The position numbers and the translations under genes were made by a program. The notes under the pieces are model-generated. The model saw nothing but the letters and a program-made list of their open reading frames with translations, made no database searches and had not been told where the DNA came from. 64,000 bases of DNA from Codonopsis lanceolata (taxonomy: Eukaryota > Streptophyta > Magnoliopsida > Asterales > Campanulaceae), in the NCBI GenBank assembly GCA_013146195.2, contig CM028383.1:1-64000 (forward strand), read 5' to 3'. Positions 34,200 to 45,680 of this stretch are shown piece after piece; positions within the stretch are counted from its first letter, which is position 1, and each line of letters opens with the position of its first letter.

Positions 34200-35275
34200 C
34201 ATTCATGTTGGAGTACGAACCGGAGATCTTCCAAAATGAATGTATGTTACGTCTTGCATTTGTCTCGGAAAGAAGAGCCAAAGAAGATCGAAGAAGCTCT
34301 TCAAGATCCAAGTTGGTTTGGAAGCCATGCAAGAAGAACTTCGGCAATTTGAGCGATGCCAAGTATGGAAGCTAGTCCCAAAGCACAAGCGATCATCTTG
34401 TCATTGGCAAAACAAAATGGGTGTTCGGAAACAAGAAGGATGAGGATGGGAACATAGTGAGAAACAAAGCGAGACTCGTTGCACAAGGATATCATCAAGA
34501 AGAAGGAATTGACTACGATGAAACGTTTGCTCCAGTAGCAAGATTGGAAGCTATCAGAATCTTCTTAGCCTATGCTACATACAAGGACTTTGTCTTTGTA
34601 TCAAATGGATGTCAGAGCGCATTTCTAAATGGGGATCTTCAAGAAACGGTCTCACGTTGCTCAACCTCCGGGCTTTGTGGAGAAAGGAAAAAAAAACTCA
34701 TGTCTCAAGCTTAAGAAGGCTCTCTATGGTCTTAAGCAAGCTCCTCGGGCCCTGGTATGAAACTCTATCCAAATTCTTGGTGGAACAAGGATTCATGCGA
34801 GGAAAGATAGACACCACTCTCTTCATTCTCAAGCACAAAGGACATTCTCTTTGGTACAAATTCGTTGATGATATTATCTTGGATCTACCAATGAGAAGTT
34901 GTGCAAAAGCGTTTTGAAATGCTCATGGTGGCGGCAAATTCAAATGAGTATGATGGGAGAACTCACATTCTTCTTGGGTCTTCAAATTCAACAATCCAAC
35001 AAAGGAATATTCATTAGTCAATCCAAGTATGCTAAAGATCTTGTCAAAAGTTTGGATTGGAAAGCATTGACACCTTTGATACACCAATGGCGCTAAATGT
35101 AAACTTACAAAAGACTTACAAGGAAAGAAAGTTGATATCACCCACTATAGGGGATAATCGGATCTGCTTTACCTCATCGCCAGCAGACCTGACATAGTGT
35201 ATGCTGTTGGGGTATGTGCTAGATTTCAAGCAGACCCTCGTGAGTCACACCTTTTTGCAGCCAAAAGAATCATTT
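34200..35275 (+). pseudogene. Copia copy 2 reverse transcriptase
   Basis: Best part: 34421-34714 with MFGNKKDEDGNIVRNKARLV, AQGYHQEEGIDYDETFAPVA and RLEAIRIFLAYA, the standard Copia RT start. It continues as SAFLNGDLQE, then KKALYGLKQAPRAWYE-like across a shift (about 34710-34760), FVDDIILD (34865, the VDD active site) and MGELTFFLGLQIQQSNKGIF (34899-35096). The frame then reaches SRPDIVYAVGVCARFQ before the LINE insertion at 35286. Several frameshifts separate the blocks. Confidence 0.92.
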
Positions 35276-35285
35276 AGTATGAGTC

Positions 35286-38200
35286 ACATCTTCATCTTTT
35301 TCAGGAATAACAGTGGATCATTTGTGCCGTACTCATTCTGATCACTCTCCGTTATTGGTGAGTTTTCCGTTTATCCCGAAGATAAAAGGTAGGTTTCGTT
35401 TCCAAAGAATGTGGGACGATCATCAGGGTTTTATTCCGTTCGTTGAGCAACAATGGAATCGGTATGTAGGTGGGGATGATATGGAGGTGTTTCATAGAAA
35501 ACTTCATTTCTTGCGGCGAGAATTAAAACATTGGAACTGGAATGTTTTTGGAAATGTGCAGAGAAGACTAGCTCAACAGCAAGAGAAGGTTTTGTTTTTG
35601 GAAGATGAGAGCATAAGATTAGGGGGGATGGAATTTTTACGGATTTGGCGATGGCTAAGGCGGAGCTTGCTCAATTGGTTAAATGGGATGCCGAAATGCT
35701 TCAACAAAAGCTAGACAACTGTGGGTTCAAGATGGAGATAAAAACACTAGTTTTTTCCATGCAAGTATAAAAGAGCGGCGCAAACGGAATGTTATTAAAA
35801 TAAAGAACGATGATGGTTCGTGGTGTACGGATAATAACCGTATTGGCAATAAGGCGGTGGAATTTTTTTCGAATCTTTTTTCAAGATCCGATCATCAATT
35901 AAATGAGGAGTTATTTCATGATTTTCCGAGGCAAGTAAATGAACAAGATAACTTCATATTGGGTGTCGTTCCTATGGAGATGGAAATCTTAGAAGCTATT
36001 AAAGGTATGAATCCAAATAGTGCACACAGGAAGCGATGGTTTCTACGGCTGGTTTTTGTTTCTTGTTGGGAGATCATAAAACGAGGATCTGGTTCGGCGA
36101 TTCGTGCCTTCTTTCTGGTGCGAAATTCATAAAGGGCTTGCAACAACTTCAATTGTGCCTTGTTAGAAAATTTCGAACCCATCGCCTCTTGGTGATTATC
36201 GACCAATCGGTCTTTGTCCTTTCGCTGGTAAGATTATTTCAAAAATTCTAGCTACTAGATTGTCAACGATGCTGCCCAAGTTAATTTCGGATGAACAGAC
36301 CGGCTTTGTTAAGGGTCGAAGTATACAGATAACGTGGTGTTGGCACATGATTTAGTTCATCGGATAGATAAAAAGGTGCGAGGAGGTAACGTCATTTTCA
36401 AGATTGACATGTCAAAGGCTTACGATAGAATAGAATGGGATTTCCTTCTGCGGACTTTAAAAGCTTGTGGGATTAACGAAGGGAACTGTAATATGATTGC
36501 TAGATTATTGAATAATATATGGTACTCTATACAAATCAATGGGGAGAGTTATGGATTCTTTAAATCAACTCGGGAGTTAGACAAGGAGACCCTTTGTCGC
36601 CATTGTTATTCATTATAGCTCAAGAAATTTTATCCTTTCAGCTCAAAAGAAATTTGGAGAATGGAATGATCAAGCCGTATGCTCATGGTAGGGGGGTATT
36701 GTCATATCGCACCTTTGTGTACGCGGATGATATGCTCATTTTTGCAATGCTAGTCGTGCTTCTTTGCAAGGTTTACGGAAACTCTTATGTGATTATGAAA
36801 ATCATCTGGGCAATTAATAAATATGGATAAAAGCGGTTTTATGTTTCTAGGAGAAGCACCGCCAGAGGATTCATCAAATCCTGTGATTTAATGGGATGTT
36901 CGCATAAGTCATTTCCTATGATTTATTTGGGTGTTCCGTTATTTCAAGGGAGGAGTAAGACAATTTATTTTGATTCATTGGCAAACAAAATTATGCAACG
37001 GATCAATGGGTGGAAAGCTCAACTATTATCATTTGGTGGAAAGATTACGCCATTAAATCAATTCTATGCAAAGATTCCGCTTATACTTGCTACAATTCGG
37101 GTTCAAGAAAGTGTTGTTATGGATTGAATCGGCGATGGCGGCCTTTTTATGGAGTAACAATGGCGAAAAGCGCATACACATTGGGTTGCTTGGAATGTTA
37201 TTTGTCGACCAATGGATGAAGGAGGTTTAGGTATTCGCCCCTTAACTCAAGTAATGGAATCTCTGCAGGCTAAACTAGCATGGGTCGCTTTTGACAGTTC
37301 TAGTCTATGGGCTCAAGACGCGATCGAAGTATGGCACAACAAGAATCACGCTCTATGTCTTCGGTTAGCAAATCTATCTACAAACATTTGACGATCTTCA
37401 TCAAAACAAGATGGGTTATAGGACGAGGAGAGGTTTCTTTTGGGGAGAAAATTGGTGTGGTTATCGGCTTGAAGGCCCACGCCTATGGATATTAATCTGC
37501 GTGTTCGAGAGGTGCCGCCAATATTGGATCGCTTTGCTCATTTGTTAATCGGCAGAGGTTTATCTCAAAGCTCAACGGGTTCGAATTCGGGATCACAAGG
37601 ATGATGTTCTAGTATATATACACACAAACTCAGGTGAGTTTCGGGTTAAAGAGCACTGGCAGCAGAATAGGGTGAAATTGCCAAAGATTGCATGGGCTAA
37701 AAAAATTTGGCAAAAGTGGTTGCCTTTCAATATCGCTGGGTTTATGTGGAAGTTATGTTATGGTGCATTGCCGCTGATTTGCGCCTAAGTTCTAAACAAG
37801 TGGCTTTGGCTTCGAAATGCGTTTGTTGTGTCCAGAATCACCAACAAGAATCTATTACTCATCTTTTTGTCCATTCAGAAACAGCCAGGTACATTTGGGA
37901 AAAACTTGCTAGATATTTTCATACCATCTCTTCTTACAATTCTGTGCAACATTTATGTGACATTTGGCTGACAAGATCATCGGCCAAAAATCAAGTTGGG
38001 GCGTGCAAGATTGTTGTTTTAATGGTGAGTTGTTGGGAGATATGGAAAGCGAGATGTGTGGCATTTTTGACGATAAACCTATGCAATGAGGGAATTTTTA
38101 GACGCATTTCAAGCGGCGTGCAAGATATTATGAGAGGGTTTCAAATTTAAAAAGGTAAGTAGTTCTCGGGCCGTATTAGTTTACAAAGGCCTTGGGGTAG

Positions 38201-38881
38201 TGATACAAAAAGCGTTATGGAATAAAGGCAATTGGCTGCGGTGGGAACCTCCATTGAGTGATAGTTATAAACTTAATACGGATGGGTCGGCTAGGAATGG
38301 TTTATGTACAAAGCGGTGGTGTTATTCTAGACACTGTGGTTCTTTGGTTTGTGCTTTTTCTAGTTTCTACGGCCAAGGCACGAACATGTTTACGAGATTA
38401 TGGCTTTACGGGATGGCCTAATTCTGAGCAGAGGAATGCATATTAACCGTCTGTTTGTTGAAACAGATTCTTTAGTGGCGGCTAATGGTTTACTGGGGCG
38501 ACATCATTTTCCGTGGAAATATGACAGTGAGCTTTTTGATTGTAAAAACTTGTTAGGGATTATGGTATTCGGCATGTTTACTATTGTGAAATAAATAGGA
38601 TGGCCGATAAGTCATGGAGGTGGCTTATACGTAAGATATAGATTGTTTGATTCTTTGGCTCAACTTCCCTCGATGTTCGATGTGTCTTCCGAGATGACGC
38701 TATGGGTATTTATAATTTCTAAAAATGTCACTGTTAGTTTTATTTTGTTGGGTTTCTTATGTTTCATGATAGAGGTAAGGCTCCTTTGTCCTCCGTATGT
38801 GGGTTTGGCCGGTTGTCCCCTCTGTACTTATATTTATAGTTTTTCATTTTAATAAAATTTTGCAGGTGCCGCCCCCTCTCG

Positions 38882-38914
<33 letters not shown>
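35286..38914 (+). mobile_element. L1-like LINE 2, 5'-truncated, with poly-A and target duplication
   Basis: It is inserted in the Copia RT/RNase H junction. It ends with 'gtgccgccccctctcgctttt' and a poly-A of about 28 (38887-38914). The flanks are AGTATGAGTC (35276-35285) and AGTATGTGTC (38915-38924), a 10-bp target duplication with one mismatch. It lacks most of the endonuclease, so it is 5'-truncated. Copia coding text resumes right after it (SKESSFNLVGYSDADYDG). Confidence 0.95.
35313..38590 (+). pseudogene. LINE 2 ORF2: RT, zinc finger and RNase H
   Basis: Frames in order: DHLCRTHSDHSPLLVSF (end of endonuclease, 35313-35714), then KARQLWVQDGDKNTSFFHAS (35683-36132). RT motifs follow: VFKIDMSKAYDRIEWDFL-type (36334-36618), QGDPLSPLLFIIAQEIL (36594) and YADDMLIF (36719). 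Further on is the LINE zf-RVT region (KLCYGALPLI.., CVCCVQNHQQESITHLFVHS, 37707-38150). Finally an RNase H tail reads LNTDGSAR-like (38270) and MHINRLFVETDSLVAANGLL (38400-38594). Multiple frameshifts; non-functional. Confidence 0.93.
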
Positions 38915-38918
<4 letters not shown>

Positions 38919-38924
38919 TGTGTC

Positions 38925-39450
38925 GATACCACCAACTTAGGTATCTGTATCCAAGGAATCTTCTTTCAACCTGGTTGGTTACTCAGATGCCGACTATGAT
39001 GGTTGTCAAATCGATAGAAAAAGCACCAGTGGAACATGTCAATTTCTAGGAGATAGACTGTCTCCTAGGCTAGCAAGAAACAAGCATCGGTTTCCAACTC
39101 CACACAACAACCGGGCAGTACATAGTCAGCCGGTTCTTGTCGCCGCCAACCGCTTGATCAAACAACAGCCGCTTGGTAGACTACTTACATCAAAGTAGCA
39201 GACCGCTCAATCATGTGTGATAACACCTCAGCAATCTCTATCACCTACAATCCTGTGATGCACTCTAAAACGAAGCATATCGATGTTCGATATCACTTTC
39301 TAAGGGACAATGTAGAAAAGAGAAACATTAGCATGAAGTATATTTCAACTGACCTTCAACTAGCAGACATTTTCACCAAAGCTCTAGAAGCAGACAGGTT
39401 TGCTTATCTAAGGGAGAGCTTGGTATGCTTGACCCAACTGCTTAAATTTA
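38925..39450 (+). pseudogene. Copia copy 2 RNase H
   Basis: Downstream of the LINE: SFNLVGYSDADYDGCQIDRK (catalytic Asp region), STSGTCQFLGD, then in frame 39213-39503 CDNTSAISITYNPVMHSKTK, HIDVRYHFLRD and DIFTKALE, the classic Copia RNase H end. There are frameshifts between 39060 and 39210. Originally continuous with RT at 35275. Confidence 0.93.
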
Positions 39451-39503
39451 ATTTTAATTTAAAATTAATATTTCATTATAAAGTTTTGAAATTTCAAAAT
39501 TAA

Positions 39504-39961
39504 TTTTTAAGCTGCACTTGAAAATTTCTCTTAGCAGCGCACTTATTTCTTTTAAAAATAAAATCAAGAATTTATAAAGTCACTGGGAGAAAAATGCAAG
39601 CTTTCTAAACTCTCAGTTTTATAGGGTTGTTTATGAAAATTGTGAGGGACTGATTTCAAAATTGGTTGAGATAATTTATGAAAAAGTACTTTTCTCTTTC
39701 CTAAAAGCCGTCATTCATTAAGTCTTGTCATCCAAAAGGCGTTTGACTTAATGACATTTCACAAGTCTCTATGACTGACGGCACGTCCTTTCACTTATAA
39801 ACCCTCAACCGCCAAAAATTTCATTTCACAAAACTGTCTCTTGCTATTCTCTCTCTCTAAAACTTTCTTCTCTCTAAGAATTTCTGGTTCCTTCGCCCTG
39901 TTCGTTAGTTGATTCTGCAGATTTACTTCCTTTTCATCTTCTTCTTCTGCGAATCTTCTGC
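39504..39961 (+). promoter_or_regulatory. Spacer between Copia pol and env-like ORF, promoter-like
   Basis: About 460 bp without ORF. Near its end a TATA-like CTTATAAACC (39795-39804) is followed by a CT-rich leader and, at 39962, ATGGTAAG. There the ATG is immediately followed by a plant-type splice donor. This looks like a separate promoter for the downstream ORF. No transcript evidence. Confidence 0.4.
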
Positions 39962-42900
39962 AATGGTAAGAAATTTCTAACCCTAGCTCGCTTTCAATGT
40001 AAGGCACAAATTTACACACTTTCGCCTATAATTACACCATTGTTGCCTGTTGCTCATGTGACTCTCTTGCTCTATAACTCTTAGAACAAGATTTCATTTA
40101 GCATTATCTACATATTTTGCTGACATCTACCATCGATTTCGGTATTAGGCATTATCTACTAGAAATAGCTTAATGCTACTTTGTTAATATTTAGAGTTCT
40201 TGAGTTTTTCCCCTAATCGCTGTTCGAAATGTTTTAGGCGAATGAACTTCTTAAATCATTTCTGACAGGACTTCGAGAATCCATCTCTTGAGATTCCAAC
40301 TCGGCCCCCCACTATGTACCATCCGGGGATGTGCATCGACGAACCATCTGCTGCTTACGCTCTTAGGGGTAAAGATAGTGGATGACTTTCGAACCGGCCG
40401 CATTTTGCCTCTGTTCATGCTGGAGGATGAAGATTACAGTTATCTTCTAACGGAAGAATTTTTCCAAAAGGCTACAATCAATGAATCAAGGTCTTCCATC
40501 ACTGCTGTTGTTAGGACTGTCACCGTCACAATCACCGCCTGTGATTGCCAAGATTATTGGCGTGGAATTCGATGGCCTTACCTCTCTCCGATCTTTGATG
40601 TCAAAAAGCCACCGCTTGGCAGTCTTACATGCGTGGGGAGAACACTCAAGGAGGGCCGCCAAGAAGGAAGAGGACTATTTGAAGATGACGTCTACTTCAT
40701 CGGTCATCTTTTTAAACAAGAGTCGATCTTCAAGAACGGCACCAGCGACATTATGACTTGCACTAGGCTGAGTACACGCTGTCATCTCGAACCTTTGACT
40801 CAAGCCCAACTGGGCACAATTCTATTTGAGCTTTTGGCGTGTGTGACGTAGAAGCAGTCAAAGGTTCTCTCAAGCGACCTTTTGTTCGTTCTCAACACTC
40901 TTCTTCGGTCAAACACGAAACTTCATACCCACATCTTTGCCTTTGAGAAGAAGAAAGTTCGAAATCCATCCACTTTACCAAAGACCTTCATCATTAACAC
41001 CCTCAAGTTGAAGAAGCGAGAAGAGAGTTGACAAGGTCTTCACCCTACGGTCATCGTCCATACCTTGAACCCCCTCCACTTAAAGTTATCGAATCAATCA
41101 CGAGACAACCGTGGACTCCTTCATGGCAAGCACGGTGAGCAAGAAGCTCTCCAAGGAAGGCTGGCCGAGGCGCTTCTAGCAAAGGCTTGAACTGCTCCCT
41201 CCACCACTCACAAGCAGGAGAAGAAGATCTCGCTGTTGAGGAGGAGCCGGTCCCCAAAAAGAGGAAAGATGCTTCCTCTTCACGTCTTTATTCTTTGCTT
41301 CATCCTGCGGCCCCAAGCTAAAAAGAAAAAAGAGGCTGCTCCATCCTCTCCCGCCTCGTGCTCGGGTGCCGCCGAACGATCTGCTCCCTCCGTTTCGCAT
41401 GGCGTAAGTCAAAAGCGCTCTAAGCCTTACGAACCCTTTATTCCCTTCATTCCTCCTTCCTCACCTATCTCTTCTTCTTCCTTTCTTCCTTTCTTCTTCA
41501 ACGGGGTTTGGGGAGGAGCCAACCATCAAGCAAGATGCGTCTTTGCTACCCCTCCTTCCTCACCTACTTCCTCTTCAACCCTCGCATTTGTTGAGGAGGA
41601 GCCTTCTTCACCTATTCCCAAAAAGAAGAAACGCAGACTTCGTAAGAAGTCTGTGGCTCCAACACCCTCTTCTCCACCCTCTCAACCCATAGACACTATC
41701 CCTTCTCCACCATCTTCTCCCGAACCTATCTCAACCATTCATCCAGAATCCTCTCAAGCTATCGTACCTGTTCTCACACCCTCTTCTCCTTCTACCTCCT
41801 CTCCTTCCTTTTCTATGCCTGAACACTTCTCTCCTCTTGCCCCTCACATCTCTACTCTTCTCTACCAAACCGCCTTTCTACCAGAAATCTTCCCTCCTAT
41901 CTCTCAATACATCACTCCCATTTCCATCTCTGCTGACCTTTATCAAATTCTCTTTCCGCCCTTAAAGGTTGTTACCTTTAGAGCGGTGCTCGCCTGGCCC
42001 TTCGTGGAGAGGGAGTCTTTTGTTGTTTGTTGTGTGTTTGTTGTTTTGATTTGGGCAGAGTGACTGCTTAGTTTTTGTGGTTTTGGCCTTTTTGGTTGGG
42101 CGGAATAACGGCTTATAAAGGGTGTTTTTCAGCTCGTTACTCGGGCAGAGTAACGGCTTACTTTGGGATTTTTGGGTCGGGGAAATGAGGTGGATACCTA
42201 ACAACTAGGCTAGGGATTACTTATAATCGGTGGATTTTTATTTTGACGTAGTTTGGATGAGGTTTGGATACTCTAGGGGGTTCCACTCACCTATCTCGCA
42301 CCTCTCGTACTATTTCTATCGGTAGAGCGACAGAGCTTCGCTGCGATTAAAAATCGCGGAGGAATTGAGCGAATGAAACTGGGAGCCCGGGCTCTCTATT
42401 TATAGTGGGAGATGAGTTCTGCCACTCATTCCTTTCTTTTTGATCTTTTTTCTATTTCTGATCTCTTCTACCCTTCTAATTCCCCTCCTAACTTCATTCT
42501 TCTACCCGACTATCCTTTTCCCTCCTACCTCTTAGAAGCCACTTCTTCCTCTTCTACTTCTTCTTTCTCTGTCAGTAGTCTGGCCACTGACATTGAAATT
42601 GATTCCAAACCTTCTTCCCCTCCACATGCAACCTCTGCTGATAACCACCCTGCTTCTTCATCTTCTTCTCCTCACCCTCCTCCTAACCCTTCTCAGACCC
42701 ATATCTCCGTAAATCTCAACCCTTCCTCCCTTCCAAATAACTCTACTGATCCTGCCCTTCTGGATCTTCTTCGAGCAAACAACTCGCCAAACCAACAAAG
42801 ACGGTCTTATCTATGGCCCAGTAGATCGACGTCCTCAACTATGGCCTCAATGCTACTCATGCCACCATCTTTGACATAGGCAATATTGTTGATCAACTGG

Positions 42901-43246
42901 TGAACGACTCTGCTCAAGCTTTCACTACTCACCGGTTCTTAGTTCAAGATCAACAGGCTGCTCTGATAGGGATGCTGCACTCTCAGCAGATCAGCATTCG
43001 TGCCCTCTTCGATGAGCTCAAGACAGGAATGGCTCGAGCAATTATTCGTAGACGGGAGGTTGCTGATTTCACTGATCTTCGCCTTGTCGAGCAAGCTGAT
43101 GCAAGGGCTGCTGCTGCTGAACAGCGTAGGGTTGGTGCCATCAGGGAGGAGAGAGCTACTCACTTCTTGAATCAAGCCCTAATTGAAGAGCAGAACCGAC
43201 TCCGAGAACGCCTAAATGACAGAATCAGAGTCTGGGTTGGAGACTA
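39962..43246 (+). pseudogene. Env-like ORF of SIRE-like Copia copy 2, broken
   Basis: The start may be spliced: ATG|GTAAG at 39962 and TTTTAG|GCGAATGAAC near 40236 would give MANELLKSFL. Fragments then run in several frames: FENPSLEIPTRPPTMYHPGM (about 40270), IAKIIGVEFDG.., a Lys/Ser-rich part, PIPKKKKRRLRKKS (about 41620), Pro/Ser-rich stretches (41236-41956 and 42420-42879), and a C-terminal helical part with SAQAFTTHRFLVQDQQAAL and EQRRVGAIREERATHF (42900-43246). A 456-bp Tat LTR piece splits it at 41957. I see no transmembrane segment. Function of this ORF family is unknown. Confidence 0.6.
41957..42412 (-). mobile_element. Tat LTR fragment inserted in Copia env-like ORF
   Basis: It matches 13941-14452 of Tat element A over its length, starting 'cgcccttaaagg..gttacct' and ending after the TATA box (TATAAATAG on the minus strand, 42397-42405). 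Both LTR ends are missing and no target duplication is visible, so it is not a normal solo LTR. Confidence 0.85.
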
Positions 43247-43683
43247 ATTAGAACGACGACGCACTCAGCCCAATCTATTCTGAATCTGTTGGTATTTAGT
43301 TATGTATCTTTGTTTTTAAACTATGATGTTTTGCCAAAATTTCTGATGTTTAAACAGCTTGTTTAATCACAGATGACTTAGTTTCTTTCAAGTTTAAATT
43401 GCTCTATCTTGATATTATCTGCTCTATTTAAACATCGTGTTTAAATCTTTACATGTTGCATGTGTGCTTATCTCATAGATTTAAACCCTGCTCTACTTAG
43501 TACTTGATTTCAATGCTTTACTCTTGTAAGTACTTAGTCTAGTAGCTATCTCTCTACTAAGGCTTCTCCTCTGAGAGACATGTCTGCTCTTAATAAAAAT
43601 CTTTAAGACATGTTATTATCTCAGTGCATGATTCAAAGTCTGCTAGTAGCTGAGATTATGACATCAACCAAATAGGAGGAGAT
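43247..43683 (+). other. Copia 3' untranslated region and PPT
   Basis: No ORF. The polypurine tract AATAGGAGGAGA lies at 43671-43682, directly before the LTR start, as expected for SIRE-like Copia. Confidence 0.75.
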
Positions 43684-44899
43684 TGTTGATTCCTAATTTT
43701 AGATTTGGTTGAGTCATCCTCTGATTCTAATGTACAGTGGCTAAAAGGTCTGCGTACCGATTAGTGTGGCAACTGTCTTAGAATCAATGTGTTTTTTTTA
43801 GAACCGTTTAAGTGTTAGTCTAGGCGCGGTTTTGCAAAAGCTTCTACAGCAGCCTTGAAGGACCAGCAGACTTTGAAGTCTGCTCAGAGACCGGAAAATC
43901 AATTTGGCCAAATCACGAAAATTTGACACGTGTACACCTCTTTAGATATTTTCGAAAATATCTAGTCATTATGTCTTGATCAGATTTCACTTTCAAGAAG
44001 TCAACTCGCATGATGTCAACCGTCTGTCAAGCTCGAAATCGAAGATCGAAGACATTACCCGTTTTGGCTAAGAAGACTTTCCAAGCTGTAGAGCCTGCAA
44101 TCTGAAACTTTACTCAAATTGGGAATGTCTACTCTGCACACACTGCATCTCTGATGACTGTGGCTGTTACATCTTCCAAAGCGCTGAATTGCATTCAATG
44201 CAAAAGAACGTTGGACACAGTTCATCCTGTTTCAGTCCAACGGTCCAAAGATCTCTTCCTAGTATTTATTCAAGTCTTGAAGATCTGAAGAACAACTCTT
44301 GCGCATTAAACTCTCAAGCTTCATCTTCAACATCCAAGCATTCAAGAGATCAAAAGGACAAGGACTAACACTTCACCAAATTTTCTGAAGCTGCAGATCT
44401 GCCATCTTAAATTTGTTTTCAGCTTCATTTAGTTTGTCTTTAAAGCGACTTTAATTACGCGTGTAGAGAACAATTAATCATTGATTGTCTCTCTCACCTT
44501 TATACACTTGGTTAAAAACTTATTTTGTACACGATCCATTAGAGATCTTACTCATAAAACCTAGTGGATAAACAAGTGCACTTTAAAATCCAAAGCTAAC
44601 CACTTTGGTAGTGGATGTAGTACTATTCACGCATTTAACCACTTCAAATTCTGCTCGCTCGAACTGTTCTTATTACTCTTATTAGCTACTTGTGCTTAAT
44701 TGTTTCATATTCTGCACTATCTAAACAGCACTCTTTATAGTTCAGAATCTACTTTGTTTCCGCTGCCAAAACACTTCTATTTAAACTTCTCAAGAAATCA
44801 TTAAGAAGTGTTTAAGAAAAAAAGTTTTAATAAAACACATCTAGGCTATTCAACCCCCCCCCCCTTCTAGCCTAGATTGAGCCTATTTTGGGACCATCA
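43684..44899 (+). mobile_element. 3' LTR of SIRE-like Copia copy 2
   Basis: It starts TGTTGATTCC after the PPT and ends ...GGGACCATCA at 44899, 1216 bp. Near the end is a run of Cs (44856-44867) followed by 'ttctagcctagattgagcc', typical of SIRE LTR ends. A second LTR is not in the window. Confidence 0.82.
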
Positions 44900-45123
44900 G
44901 ATTGAATGCTTGAGTCGGTGACCAGAAACTTGCGCAACTTGAGGCGGTGACTGGAAACTGACCGGAGAGTTGAGGGGGACGGGAGAAGGGAAGGGTTTTG
45001 TACGTAGATGCTGAATCCAAATCTAGGAAGACTGGAGGATCACAGCGTGTGGTGTGGCATTGGAAGAAGACGTTATTATTGAGAAGAGAAAGCCGGAGGA
45101 GAGTGACCAGAGGAGAGAGGTCG

Positions 45124-45161
<38 letters not shown>

Positions 45162-45384
45162 TGTGAAATTGGGGGTTTTAATTCATTCAGGCTAGGTTTA
45201 GGTTTTTGTATTCTATAGGTATTGCAATTTTAAAGAATAAAAATCTAAAATTGTTGCAATGTAGGCATCATTGTTCCCTCCATTTTCCCCCTAAAAAAAA
45301 AGAACGCGGCTAAAATGGGTCAGCTGCAACTAAATTTAATTATGTTGCAATATTCTGTTGCAGTTGCCCTTTTTTCTTGTAGTG
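44900..45384 (+). mobile_element. CACTA transposon terminal fragment
   Basis: The right end reads CTTTTTTCTTGTAGTG (45369-45384), the reverse complement of a CACTACAAG terminus. Subterminal copies of TTGCAA/GTTGCAG lie at 45225-45365. The inner part has a (GA)n run (45128-45153) and a short open frame, resembling a gene leader. The left end of this element is not found, and the Copia LTR end abuts it at 44899, so it is truncated. Confidence 0.7.
45128..45153. repeat. (GA)n microsatellite
   Basis: About 13 uninterrupted GA units inside the CACTA fragment. Confidence 0.95.
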
Positions 45385-45459
45385 CGTATGTCTACCGTGA
45401 TAGACTGCCTACGTATCCTTAGCCAAGGAATCAGACCAAACGTAGTTCGTCATGCGGCT

Positions 45460-45680
45460 GGGCGGAATAAATTGTCTCCTCAGGAACTCAGCCTTCACCA
45501 GAGAACAAGACCTTTCCCTATTAATCCAGGGTTGCGTGCCCCTTAAAGGAAAGTTTCCAACACAGCCAATGGATGGAATGTATTACCTCGTTAGGAACTC
45601 AGCCTTCACCGGAGAACAAGACCTTTCCCTCTTAATCCTGGGGCTGCGTGCCCCTTAAAGGAAAGTTTTCAAACATTATA
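45460..45680. repeat. 111-bp tandem duplication
   Basis: The word AGGAACTCAGCCTTCACC occurs at 45482 and 45593. In both copies it is followed by 'gagaacaagacctttccct' and 'gcgtgccccttaaaggaaag'. Confidence 0.9.

Larger units (their letters stand above)
31333..44899 (+). mobile_element. SIRE-like Ty1/Copia element, copy 2, with 3' LTR
   Basis: Plus strand order: Gag remainder, CCHC knuckle, protease, integrase, RT, [LINE 2], RNase H, env-like ORF, PPT, 3' LTR (43684-44899). The 5' LTR and the start of Gag are missing at the Athila junction (31332/31333). The env-like ORF is further split by a Tat LTR fragment (41957-42412). Copia domain order plus the downstream ORF identifies the SIRE/Maximus lineage. 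Confidence 0.88.
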
